NCBI GenBank assembly: GCA_035308565.1
Contig: DATGGK010000224.1
Span: 1 to 64,000 of the forward strand
Length of the DNA: 64,000 nucleotides
Direction of reading: 5' to 3'
Origin: JANXLS01 sp035308565
Lineage (GTDB): Bacteria; Planctomycetota; SZUA-567; H5-PLA8
Below are positions 53,784-61,869 of this stretch, piece by piece. A program made the translations under genes and the position numbers. Numbering within the stretch: position 1 is the first letter of the stretch; every line of letters starts with the position of its first letter. A model generated the notes under the pieces. That model did not search any database, was not told where the DNA came from, and was given only the letters and a program-made list of their open reading frames with translations.

Positions 53784-53842
53784 CAGAGCCGCGCACGTCA
53801 GTAAGCGGCTACATTTGCCGCTTACTAACGTGCGCGGCTCTG
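53784..53842. repeat. 59-base near-perfect hairpin between batA and its upstream neighbour
   Basis: Arms of about 25 bases begin CAGAGCCGCGCACGT and end ACGTGCGCGGCTCTG with one mismatch around a TACATTT loop. It is transcribed within the bat operon and could act as an RNA processing or attenuation site. Confidence 0.85.
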
Positions 53843-53844
53843 GA

Positions 53845-54885
53845 TCACGCCATTGCGACAGAAGGCATCGGCGCCAGCACCGATTGCATTCCAATAAACT
53901 CGCGCGCTCGCTCGACCGACTCCGACAATTCGCGCTCGCCCGGTTTCACCGCGGCGTACTTCACCATGTCCGCCGCTTCCAAAAAATGGCCCAGCCGTTC
54001 GGCGCGTTCGAACGGGAAAGTTCGCCGCGTCGCCGGGTCGCGCAAGAATTCCTCCGTGGTCTGTTCGGGCGCATGAATGCCGGTCTTTCGCTCGATGTAG
54101 CGCCGCACGATGCCCGTCAGCCGCACGTAAAAATTCTGAAATTCGCCGCGCTCGGCGAGCTTTTCCTTGAGCAGCGCGTCCAATTCCTTGCGGGCGATAT
54201 CTTCCGGAGTCAGGATCACGACCGCGGCTTCCTTCTTCTTGCGCATCTGCATCCGCGCTAAAATCGCGACACAAATCAAGCCAACGATTCCGCCAATGAT
54301 GACGATGCGCCAGACCGCGTCCGTCCAACGCGTTTGCAGCGGCACGGGATCGGCCATCTGCGCGAGGTCGTTAAGATCGGGCTTGTTGTCGCCCAGTTCC
54401 GACGTGACTTCAATCTCCAGCGGCGGGCTGGCGATGAACGTGCGCTTTCCGTTTTTTTGCGGCGAACGCTTATCGACGTATTCAATCTGCTGCGAACGGA
54501 TCAGCAGCGTGCCGGCCTGCTCCGCTTCGAGCTTGTAGCGGAAACGGCGCACGCGCTTTCCGTCTTCGAATTTCTCTTCCAATTTCACGAAATCGCGGAT
54601 CGTGAATTCGTGTACGCCCTTTCCAAACGTGGGCGGCATGATCTCAATTTCCGGATCGCTGCGCACGATTAAATCGAAGGTGATCGTGTCCGAAAGCCGC
54701 GGCTGCTTCGGCGTCACGCGCGCGGTTAAGCTAACCGCCCCCTTCTCAACGGTCCTCTCGAGCCCTTCAACGCCAGCATCCTTCGCCGGCGTTTTCGCGG
54801 GCGTGTTGTTGCAGCCGCTGAGAAAGAGAATCGTCAGCGCACTCGCCCACGCCCATCCCCTCAATAAATATCGTACCGCGTTCAA
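53845..54885 (-). CDS. Lipoprotein with BatD-like beta domain and DUF4381-like tail
   Basis: The 346-residue protein has a lipobox (LTILFLSGC, Cys about 25), a BatD-type beta domain (about 50-175: VTPKQPRLSDTITFDLIV, RRFRYKLEAEQAGTLLIRS), a membrane span (WRIVIIGGIVGLICVAILA) and a helical cytosolic part (LDALLKEKLAERGEFQNFYV, RLTGIVRRYIERKTGIHAPE) as in DUF4381-type proteins of moxR operons. An anchor both by lipid and by span is odd; the first may be a plain signal peptide. Confidence 0.75.
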   Translation of the reverse strand: MNAVRYLLRGWAWASALTILFLSGCNNTPAKTPAKDAGVEGLERTVEKGAVSLTARVTPKQPRLSDTITFDLIVRSDPEIEIMPPTFGKGVHEFTIRDFVKLEEKFEDGKRVRRFRYKLEAEQAGTLLIRSQQIEYVDKRSPQKNGKRTFIASPPLEIEVTSELGDNKPDLNDLAQMADPVPLQTRWTDAVWRIVIIGGIVGLICVAILARMQMRKKKEAAVVILTPEDIARKELDALLKEKLAERGEFQNFYVRLTGIVRRYIERKTGIHAPEQTTEEFLRDPATRRTFPFERAERLGHFLEAADMVKYAAVKPGERELSESVERAREFIGMQSVLAPMPSVAMA

Positions 54886-54912
54886 ACTCTGAAACCCTGA
54901 AACCCTGAAACT
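54886..54912. repeat. CCTGAAAC octamer tract
   Basis: Three tandem CTGAAACC-type units fill the 27-base gap between the DUF58 and lipoprotein genes. Confidence 0.65.
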
Positions 54913-54913
54913 A

Positions 54914-55804
54914 TTATCTCTGCCGCCGCTCCCGCATTTTAAAAAACCGCTGCAACGATTGCGCGTAGCCCTTGTCGTTCAAATCCGTGCCAATATCCAG
55001 CCGGTCGATCGACGAGCGCCGCAGTGCGCTTTCAAGCCATTCGCCGCGCGCTTTTGAATTGCGTGCAAACAACAGCCGCACCTGCGGATGGCGCGTGTCC
55101 AATTCGACCAACTCGCCGGTTTCGGCGTCCTGCAATGTGATAAATCCCACGTCCGGCAGCGTCAGTTCGCACGGGTCGTACAATTTCACCGCCACAAAAT
55201 CGTGCCGCTGATTGGCAACGGCCAGAGCGCGCGCGCAATCCGCGCCTTGAAAATCGCTGAGCAGAAAACAGACGCATTTGCGCCGCTGCACGCGCCCTAC
55301 AAATTCGAGCGCCTTGGCGATGTCCGCCGTTTTGCGAATCGTTTTGACGTTCATCAAATCGCGAATGAGGCGCAGCACGCGCCCGCGGCCTTTGCGCGGC
55401 GGCACGTATTCGACGATGTCGTCGGCAAACAAAACCAGGCCCAGTTTGTCGTTGTTCTTCAACGCGACGAACATCAACAGCGCCGCCATGCGCACCGCCG
55501 CTTCGAGCTTGCTTTTGTTCACCGTGCCGAATTCGCCCGACGCCGACACGTCGATGGCCAGCATCACGGTCAATTCGCGTTCCTCGTGAAACTTTTTCAC
55601 GTGCGGGATTCCGGAGCGCGCGGTCACGTTCCAATCGATGTTGCGAATCTCGTCGCCCGGCACGTATTCGCGCACCGAATCAAACTCCATCCCGCGCCCT
55701 TTGAACGCCGTGACGTATTCGCCCGCCAGGATGTCGTTCACCTGGCGGTTGGCGAAGATCTGAATCCGCCGCACTTCTTTCAGTAATTCGGATACGTCTT
55801 GCAT
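54914..55804 (-). CDS. DUF58 (MoxR-associated VWA-like) protein
   Basis: The 296-residue protein starts at ATG 55804 (MQDVSELLKEVRRIQIFANR). The DUF58 signature is clear: GEYVTAFKGRGMEFDSVREY, then VPGDEIRNIDWNVTARSG, with a degenerate VWA MIDAS (AIDVSASGE), LLFSDFQ-type strand (FLLSDFQGADC) and a C-terminal VELDTRHPQVR. These proteins act as partners of MoxR ATPases. Preceded by repeat copy C, which replaces any ribosome site of usual spacing. Confidence 0.9.
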   Translation of the reverse strand: MQDVSELLKEVRRIQIFANRQVNDILAGEYVTAFKGRGMEFDSVREYVPGDEIRNIDWNVTARSGIPHVKKFHEERELTVMLAIDVSASGEFGTVNKSKLEAAVRMAALLMFVALKNNDKLGLVLFADDIVEYVPPRKGRGRVLRLIRDLMNVKTIRKTADIAKALEFVGRVQRRKCVCFLLSDFQGADCARALAVANQRHDFVAVKLYDPCELTLPDVGFITLQDAETGELVELDTRHPQVRLLFARNSKARGEWLESALRRSSIDRLDIGTDLNDKGYAQSLQRFFKMRERRQR

Positions 55805-55811
55805 CGGGTCC

Positions 55812-55907
55812 AGTCCTGAGTCCTGAGTCCTGAGTGATCGCCATCGCGCGAGCGCGAAGCGCAAGCCTCGCTGTTACTCAGCACTCAGGACTCAGCACTC
55901 AGCACTG
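55812..55907. repeat. Composite inverted heptamer element, copy C
   Basis: The left arm AGTCCTG units, a core with GCGCGAAGCGC and GCTGTT, and a right arm ACTCAGCACTCAGGACTCAG fill the 107-base gap between moxR and the DUF58 gene. It will be transcribed within the operon as a long hairpin. Confidence 0.85.
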
Positions 55908-55911
55908 TCCG

Positions 55912-56904
55912 TTAAGGCACGGGAATCGTGTCCAACACTTTCTTCACCACGTTCTCCGGCGTCATTTCTTCGGCTTCGGCCTCGTACGTCAAAATCACGC
56001 GATGGCGCAGCACGTCGAACGCGATTTCTTTTACGTCCTGCGGCGTCACGTAACCGCGCCGCGCGAGAAACGCGTTGGCGCGCGCGGCGAGGCACAGATT
56101 AATGGTCGCGCGCGGCGATGCGCCGTATTCGATCAGCGGCTTGAGGTCCGCCAGCTTGTGCTCCGCAGGGCGGCGCGTGGCGCTGACGATCTCGATCACG
56201 TACTCCTTAACTTTGTCGTCCATGTAAATTGCGCCGACGGTCTTGCGCATGGCCAGCAGATGTGCCGGCTCGATCACCGGTTTCACTTCGCGCCGCACGT
56301 CTTCAAGAATATTGTCTACCACTTTGCGCTCTTCAGCTTTGCTCGGATAGGTGACGACAACTTTCAGCATGAAGCGGTCCACTTGGGCTTCGGGCAGCGG
56401 ATAAGTGCCTTCCTGCTCGATGGGATTCTGCGTGGCCATGACGAGGAACGGTTCTTCGAGCGGGTAGGTTTGGTCGCCGATGGTGACCTGATGTTCCTGC
56501 ATCGCTTCGAGCAGCGCGGATTGCACTTTCGACGGCGCGCGATTGATTTCGTCGGCGAGAATCAGATTGGCGAAGATCGGCCCTTTCTTCGTGGTGAATG
56601 CGCCTTCGCGCGGATTGTAAATCAGCGTGCCGATCAAATCCGCGGGCAACAAATCCGGCGTGAATTGAATGCGGTTGAATTTGCAGTGCATCGCGCCGGC
56701 CAGGGCCTTGATCGCGGTGGTTTTCGCGAGGCCGGGCACACCTTCCAGCAGCACGTGGCCGCCGGTGAGCAGGGCGATCAGCAGGCGCGACACCATTTGA
56801 TCCTGGCCCACCAGGACTTTGCGGACTTCGGCAACAGCTTGCTCAATTAATTCGGAATGTTGGACGACTTGCTCTTTGATTTTGCCGACATCGACACCGC
56901 TCAT
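55912..56904 (-). CDS. moxR: MoxR-family AAA+ ATPase
   Basis: The 330-residue AAA+ protein has Walker A LLEGVPGLAKTTAIKALA, Walker B ANLILADEINRAP, the sensor ATQNPIEQEGTYPLPEAQVD and RF, and ends with a helical lid domain. MoxR ATPases remodel VWA protein complexes and maturate cofactors or envelope proteins. It is the first gene of the operon (moxR, DUF58, lipoprotein, batA, batB-batC, batD, batE). The AGGGG ahead of ATG 56904 is a ribosome site. Confidence 0.94.
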   Translation of the reverse strand: MSGVDVGKIKEQVVQHSELIEQAVAEVRKVLVGQDQMVSRLLIALLTGGHVLLEGVPGLAKTTAIKALAGAMHCKFNRIQFTPDLLPADLIGTLIYNPREGAFTTKKGPIFANLILADEINRAPSKVQSALLEAMQEHQVTIGDQTYPLEEPFLVMATQNPIEQEGTYPLPEAQVDRFMLKVVVTYPSKAEERKVVDNILEDVRREVKPVIEPAHLLAMRKTVGAIYMDDKVKEYVIEIVSATRRPAEHKLADLKPLIEYGASPRATINLCLAARANAFLARRGYVTPQDVKEIAFDVLRHRVILTYEAEAEEMTPENVVKKVLDTIPVP

Positions 56905-57097
56905 TGCATTCCCCTGTGTTTGGTGAGTCCCGCCATATTACTTCCCGAATGGCCGCTGCGCCACGACCTTCCACGGCGCATGACGCCGCGGTAATATTGC
57001 GCATACAAAATGGATGCTCGTATTTTATTAATCTTCAAACGATTTCAAGCGCCAAGGCCTGTATTGCCGGCGTCCCGCCGGCCCGTTTCTGAATGGG

Positions 57098-60000
57098 TCA
57101 CCCGCCGCAACGCAACCCACACAGATTCACGTAATCATCGACCATGCGCTCGATACTGAATCGCCCCGCCGCGCGAACGCGCGCGGCCGCGCCAAATTCG
57201 CGGCGCTTCTTCTCGTCGCGCGCCAATTCCACGAGCGCTGCAGCGAATGCTCGCACGTCACCGCGCGGAACAAGTCGCCCTGTCACGCCCTCTTCGATTT
57301 GCTCCGACACGCCGCCGTAATTGGTGGCAACAATCGGTAGCGCCGCAGCCATCGCTTCAAGCGACGCGTTTGGACAACCAGCCGGTTCCGAAATCATCGC
57401 GAAAATATCGAGGCCCGCGAGGAATTCCGAAGACGATTGAAACTGGCCCACCCATTCCACGCACAAATCGGCGCCATATTTTCGAAGCCGATCAGCATAA
57501 TCAGCCGCGCCAGCTTCTGCGCTCCCGGCGATACGTAGCGCGTGCGGTGGCAAGTTCGGCGCGGCGATGCGCAGCGCCGAAAGCAGTTCCTCCAATTTCT
57601 TTTGCGGCGAAATCCGCGCCGATGTGCCGATGACAACGCGGCCGTCGGCTTCGCGCGCCCGCGCATTCCATTCACCCAGCGGCAGGCCGTTCGAAATCAC
57701 GTGCGTTGGCGTGTGCAATAATTCTGCCGCGCGCTTCTCTTCGCCGCGATACTTCACGATCACACCGGCCAGCCGCGCGCCGTATTCAGCGGCGCAGCGA
57801 TATGGTAATCCGGGACGCGGTTTCGCGAAATAGGCGTCGAGTGCATCGAAAAACATTTCGCCCGGGCTGACGTCGTAGATGGGAATATCTATGATCGCGT
57901 CGGCGAGCAAGATCTTGTGCTCCGCAATGACGTTCCAGAACAAAATCGCGCGCGGCCGGTCGCCGTCGATGCGTTCCAGAATCTGCTGCGCCGCGTCGAT
58001 CGGATCGGCGGAGCGCATTTTCGGAATGAAGACCGGCACACCGCTTTCGCGCAGCGCGCGCAGTCCCGGCGTCGGATCGTCTTCGCGCTCCTGAAGCGTT
58101 GCCGCGCGAACGCGAATGCCGCGCGCGTGCATGCCCAGCAGCAAACGCCGCGCACTCGATTGCGCGCCGCCGGTTGAGAAATTGTTCGCGATCAGCCAGA
58201 CGCCGGGAGCCGGGTGGCCCACCCCAGCGGGGTGGGCGCCGTAGGCGCAAGAAGCTTCTCCTGAACGGTGTAGTCGAGTGGAATGCGTGAGTTCAGGGAG
58301 GGGCTTCTTGTCGCTTCGCGACCCACCCATCTGGGGTGGGCCACCCATCGAAACGACGCTCTCACCGGCGGGACGACGACGTTGTAGTGCGGCCGCTTCA
58401 ATCGCGCGCGGATAAAGCGACGCGTAGCGCGAGGCCATCGCATGAAGCGCAAAGCTCTGAACAGCCGGCTTCCAGCGGGCCCGTTCCACGGCGGCCGAGC
58501 CGGCTGGAAGCCGGCGCTCCACTTCGGCACGCTCAGCAATCAATGCAAGCTTTTCCGCAACCAACTCCGCAGGCGCTTCGAGCGGCACGAGCGTCAATTC
58601 CGCAAAATCGCGCGCGATCTCCGCCGTCCCGCCCGCGTCCGTCGCAACAACGGCCCGCCCGGCCGCGAGCGCTTCGAGGTGTGCGAGGCTTAAGCCCTCC
58701 CACGCGCTGAGCGACACGAGCGCGTCGCACGCGTGCAGCAGCGCGCCGACATGATCGCTCGTGCCGATCAGCCGCACGTGCTCCGCCACGTCGTATTTTT
58801 CGATCTTCGCGCGCAATTCCCCCGCGCAGCGCGCCGCCGTTTCGCTGCCGCGCGACGGCTCGCCCGCGATGACCAGCTTGACGTCGCGGTCAATTTCGCG
58901 CCGCGAAAATAAATCGCGTAGCGCGCTCAACACCGCCGGCAGGCGTTCCAGCCGCTTCTGCGGACGCGGATTGGCCAATGCCAGCAGCACAAAGTCGGTC
59001 GCCGAAAATTCAAGCCGCTCGCGCAGCCGCTGCGCCTGCGCGGCGAGCTCCGGCGCCTCGGCGAACGCGCCGGCATCGATGCCGTTCCAGACCGTGCGCA
59101 CCGGAAGTTTGAATTTTGCGTCCCTCAAATCGCGTTCAACGGCTTGCGCGCACGCGGCAAGAAGCGTGACGCCGGGAAGCGTTGAAGCGGAATCCGCGGG
59201 CTTGTTTTGGACGCGAACCGTTTCGCGAAATTCCGACGACGGCTGGACGGCCGCCGTTCCAACGAAGCCCGGCGGCCAGCCGGGGCGAGCGTTGTGAACC
59301 GTCGCAATCAGCGGCATATCCTGTTCGCCAACCAGCGCCATATCGTCAGCGGAGAGCAAATGCGCGTGCACTGCGTCGCACCCCATTGCCACGGCTGTCG
59401 CTGCGAAATTGCGCAGATGCTCGGCGCGATTTTTTCCCGGCGGAAACGTCACGAGTTCTTCGGGCGCGTCGAACGCCGCGCGCGTCGGCGCGCCCAGTGC
59501 AAAGTACATCGTCCGTACGCGCCAGCGCGGCAATTCGCGCGTCAAATCCAGCGCGATGCGTTCCGCGCCGCCGCGCTGGCGGCTGGTCACCACTTGCGCG
59601 ACGCGCAGCGCCGGATCGTCGATTACGTCCAGATGCGGCAAACGCACGCAGCGCGGCTTGGCTTCACACAGCAATTCGCGCAGCGCGAATTCGAGCTCGC
59701 AACCGCGCTTTAATTTCGCCGCCAAATCGCAGGTCAGTCGCGAATCAATGAGCACGCTTGCAATGCGCGGGCAATACTCGTGGAAATTTAGAAGCTCCGA
59801 AAAATTCCCGCCCGTCTCCGTTTGCAGCGCGTTCCACAGCGCGTATTCACTCTCAAGCCGCGCCCATTCATTTTGCAATCCGTCCTGCAACAGTTCATTG
59901 GCGCGCGGCGTGTCCGGCGTGAAAATGGGATGCGGAATGCCGAACGCGCAGAGCGGACGTCCATTCGCCCGCGGCAAAAACCAATGCGCGAGGTTGTGCG

Positions 60001-60217
60001 GCATCGTGCCCGCGCGCACCAGCCAGACGTGCGCGCCCGCGCGCGCCACCGCCGCGGACAATTGCGCCTGATCGAGCACCGAAGCGTCCGTGACATGCTC
60101 GAAGCCGCGCGCCAGCAGCCGCTGCGTGCGCCCGCCGCGGTAGCGCGCGCCTTCGAATCCGCCGAAGACGATGGGCGTAACGTAGGCAAAATCAGGGAGC
60201 GAACTGGGCGAGCTCAT
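57098..60217 (-). CDS. Fusion of two GT4-type glycosyltransferases
   Basis: The 1039-residue protein has an N-terminal domain of unknown type (about 1-190). A first GT4 domain (about 200-590) has QVVTSRQRGGAERIALDLTR, VWNGIDAGAFAEAP and SAWEGLSLAHLEALAAGRAV (E-x7-E). A linker of about 85 residues contains two repeat insertions (58212-58346 and 58462-58515). The second GT4 domain (about 670-1030) has VWLIANNFSTGGAQSSARRL, HVISNGLPLGEWN and EPAGCPNASLEAMAAALPIV (E-x7-E). Two retaining transferases in one chain could add successive sugars. Acceptor unknown. Confidence 0.85.
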   Translation of the reverse strand: MSSPSSLPDFAYVTPIVFGGFEGARYRGGRTQRLLARGFEHVTDASVLDQAQLSAAVARAGAHVWLVRAGTMPHNLAHWFLPRANGRPLCAFGIPHPIFTPDTPRANELLQDGLQNEWARLESEYALWNALQTETGGNFSELLNFHEYCPRIASVLIDSRLTCDLAAKLKRGCELEFALRELLCEAKPRCVRLPHLDVIDDPALRVAQVVTSRQRGGAERIALDLTRELPRWRVRTMYFALGAPTRAAFDAPEELVTFPPGKNRAEHLRNFAATAVAMGCDAVHAHLLSADDMALVGEQDMPLIATVHNARPGWPPGFVGTAAVQPSSEFRETVRVQNKPADSASTLPGVTLLAACAQAVERDLRDAKFKLPVRTVWNGIDAGAFAEAPELAAQAQRLRERLEFSATDFVLLALANPRPQKRLERLPAVLSALRDLFSRREIDRDVKLVIAGEPSRGSETAARCAGELRAKIEKYDVAEHVRLIGTSDHVGALLHACDALVSLSAWEGLSLAHLEALAAGRAVVATDAGGTAEIARDFAELTLVPLEAPAELVAEKLALIAERAEVERRLPAGSAAVERARWKPAVQSFALHAMASRYASLYPRAIEAAALQRRRPAGESVVSMGGPPQMGGSRSDKKPLPELTHSTRLHRSGEASCAYGAHPAGVGHPAPGVWLIANNFSTGGAQSSARRLLLGMHARGIRVRAATLQEREDDPTPGLRALRESGVPVFIPKMRSADPIDAAQQILERIDGDRPRAILFWNVIAEHKILLADAIIDIPIYDVSPGEMFFDALDAYFAKPRPGLPYRCAAEYGARLAGVIVKYRGEEKRAAELLHTPTHVISNGLPLGEWNARAREADGRVVIGTSARISPQKKLEELLSALRIAAPNLPPHALRIAGSAEAGAADYADRLRKYGADLCVEWVGQFQSSSEFLAGLDIFAMISEPAGCPNASLEAMAAALPIVATNYGGVSEQIEEGVTGRLVPRGDVRAFAAALVELARDEKKRREFGAAARVRAAGRFSIERMVDDYVNLCGLRCGG
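58212..58346. repeat. 135-base inverted-repeat element within the GT fusion linker
   Basis: Arms of about 55 bases (58212-58266 and 58291-58346) are imperfect inverted copies beginning GGGTGGCCCACCCCAG, separated by 24 bases. Length 135 is a multiple of three, so the gene stays open and gains residues such as MGGPPQMGG and THSTRLHRSG. Confidence 0.8.
58462..58515. repeat. GCCGGCTTCCAGC inverted pair in the GT fusion
   Basis: AGCCGGCTTCCAGC and GCTGGAAGCCGGC lie as inverted copies 27 bases apart in the region between the first GT4 domain and the linker. Coding is kept. Confidence 0.65.
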
Positions 60218-60334
60218 TTTTTTCACGCAAAGTCGCAAAGAAAAATACGCAAAGGGCGCAAAGGAATTCTAAAGGAAACTCCTGCAGTCGTCTTTGCGAA
60301 CTTCGCGAATCTTTGCGCCTTGGCGTGAAAGCCG

Positions 60335-60889
60335 TTAATACGCCGACGGATAATTCCCCGCGGCAGCGGCCGGCGGCGGCGAAGGGCGATCGTCCACCGG
60401 CGCTTCAACGCGGCGCTGCGGTACCGTCGCCGTCGGCACGATCATCGTTCGCATCGGGTCTTCCGGCGCGTCGGCGCCGGTGCCGGCGGGAACCACGTCG
60501 GTGACCTGCAAATCCTGCGGCGTGCTGCCGAGGTACACGAAGTGGCCTTTCGGCCCGGGTTGATACGGCACGCTGCGCGTGACCCAGCCGCCATCGGTAC
60601 GGTAACGGTAATGAACCATCGAGCCAGGCGTGAGGTATTGATTAAAAATGTAAAAGCCTTCGTCGGAAATATCCGAAATAATATTTCCGTATTGCGCCAT
60701 GCGTCCCACGGCAGGCGCGCCAGCAACGCCGGCGGCAATCGGGCGGTTGTCGGTGAACGCCGCGGGCGGCGGCGTCTTTCTGCGCGAGATCATCTTCCAG
60801 ACGATAAAGGCGACTACGATCACGAATAGAAAGCAGCAGCACCCGCTGCCGGCCATCCAGGCAAAGTATGCCGATCCCACTGAAGCCAT
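60335..60889 (-). CDS. Small membrane-anchored protein of unknown function
   Basis: The 184-residue protein has an N-terminal span (GCCCFLFVIVVAFIVWKMI) followed by Pro/Ala-rich sequence. A central compact domain, NIISDISDEGFYIFNQYLTP, GSMVHYRYRTDGG and GPKGHFVYLGSTP, resembles a small beta domain. The start and neighbours are consistent with a gene (stop 445 bases of clear sequence after the GT gene, next gene 3 bases upstream). Function unknown. Confidence 0.65.
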   Translation of the reverse strand: MASVGSAYFAWMAGSGCCCFLFVIVVAFIVWKMISRRKTPPPAAFTDNRPIAAGVAGAPAVGRMAQYGNIISDISDEGFYIFNQYLTPGSMVHYRYRTDGGWVTRSVPYQPGPKGHFVYLGSTPQDLQVTDVVPAGTGADAPEDPMRTMIVPTATVPQRRVEAPVDDRPSPPPAAAAGNYPSAY

Positions 60890-60892
60890 GCG

Positions 60893-61783
60893 TTAATCTC
60901 CCAGTTCGAGCACCAGTCGAAATCCGTTGTCCGCATTGCGGCTCTTCGGATCGTTCCGATAACGCGCCGCCGAACGGCACTGCTTTGCGTCTTTCAAAAA
61001 CGAGCCGCCCCTCAGCACTCGGCGCATTTTCTCGCCCGTGTTCTCAACCAGCACCAGGCCCTGCGGGTCGTTCACCGGGCCGGGCGCATAAGGACCATAC
61101 CAATCGCGGCACCATTGATACACGCCCCCGCACATATCGAAAAGTCCAAAACCGTTGGGTTTCTTCGAACCGGCCGGGTGCGTGCCGCCTTCCGCGTTCT
61201 TTTTGAACCACGCAATCTCGCCCATATCCTCGTCTTTGTCACCATTATAGTAGCGCGTCGCTGAATTCGCGCGGCAGGCGAATTCCCACTGCGCCTCGGT
61301 AGGCAGCTTGATCGTCTTCCCTGATTTTTTCGAAAGCCAGTCGCAAAACGCTGTCGCATCGTTCCAACTCACCAAAGACACCGGATGCGCGTCGTTCTGC
61401 GTGAAGCCGGGATTGCGCCACGTATATTCTTTTTTCTGAACCAGCGTTTTGCCGTCGAATCCAAATCCGCCGGACGGCCCGCTCTCCGCTTCTGTGATAT
61501 ATTTCGAATCGTCGATGAAGCGCGCGAATTGCCCGACGGTGACCGGAAACTTCGACATGTAATACGCGTGCGTGAGCGTGACCTCGCGCTGCGTTTCATC
61601 GTCGCCGCGTCCGGCTTCGGCGGCCGGCGAACCTTGCGTGAATTTTCCGCCGGGAATCAGAATGAATTCGAGTTTGACGCCGGAACCAAGGTCGAGTGAC
61701 AGCGCGGCATCGGGTTCGGCGCAGTTTGCGTGATGCAGCGCGAGAATAAGCGACACGGCACCTGCCAGACAGCTTTTTGTCAT
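60893..61783 (-). CDS. Secreted SUMF1-fold (formylglycine-enzyme-like) protein, catalytic cysteines missing
   Basis: The 296-residue exported protein (signal peptide LAGAVSLILALHHANC) has the FGE-sulfatase fold: IPGGKFTQGSP, MSKFPVTVGQF, HPVSLVSWNDATAFCDWLS, LPTEAQWEFACRA, GGVYQWCRDWYG and RVLRGGSFLKDAKQCRSAAR. True FGE has two active-site cysteines in the GGSF/GGSY block; here that block has only the single structural-type Cys. It is probably a binding or structural SUMF1-fold protein, not a sulfatase activator. Co-transcribed with the small membrane protein (4-base gap). Confidence 0.85.
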   Translation of the reverse strand: MTKSCLAGAVSLILALHHANCAEPDAALSLDLGSGVKLEFILIPGGKFTQGSPAAEAGRGDDETQREVTLTHAYYMSKFPVTVGQFARFIDDSKYITEAESGPSGGFGFDGKTLVQKKEYTWRNPGFTQNDAHPVSLVSWNDATAFCDWLSKKSGKTIKLPTEAQWEFACRANSATRYYNGDKDEDMGEIAWFKKNAEGGTHPAGSKKPNGFGLFDMCGGVYQWCRDWYGPYAPGPVNDPQGLVLVENTGEKMRRVLRGGSFLKDAKQCRSAARYRNDPKSRNADNGFRLVLELGD

Positions 61784-61869
61784 GGAATCCCCTCAATTAA
61801 TTTAAGCGCGACGACGCCGGATATTACGCGCGTTTCGAATGTTCGTTGGTGCGTCTGAATACATTGCGC

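Noticed and set aside
46794..56904. MoxR-VWA cluster as an anti-phage or conflict system
   Set aside because: Gene order and domains (MoxR, DUF58, BatA, BatB/C, BatD, BatE) match the known aerotolerance operon and there is no effector gene.
60893..61783. Sulfatase-activating formylglycine-generating enzyme
   Set aside because: The catalytic cysteines are absent and no sulfatase gene is nearby.
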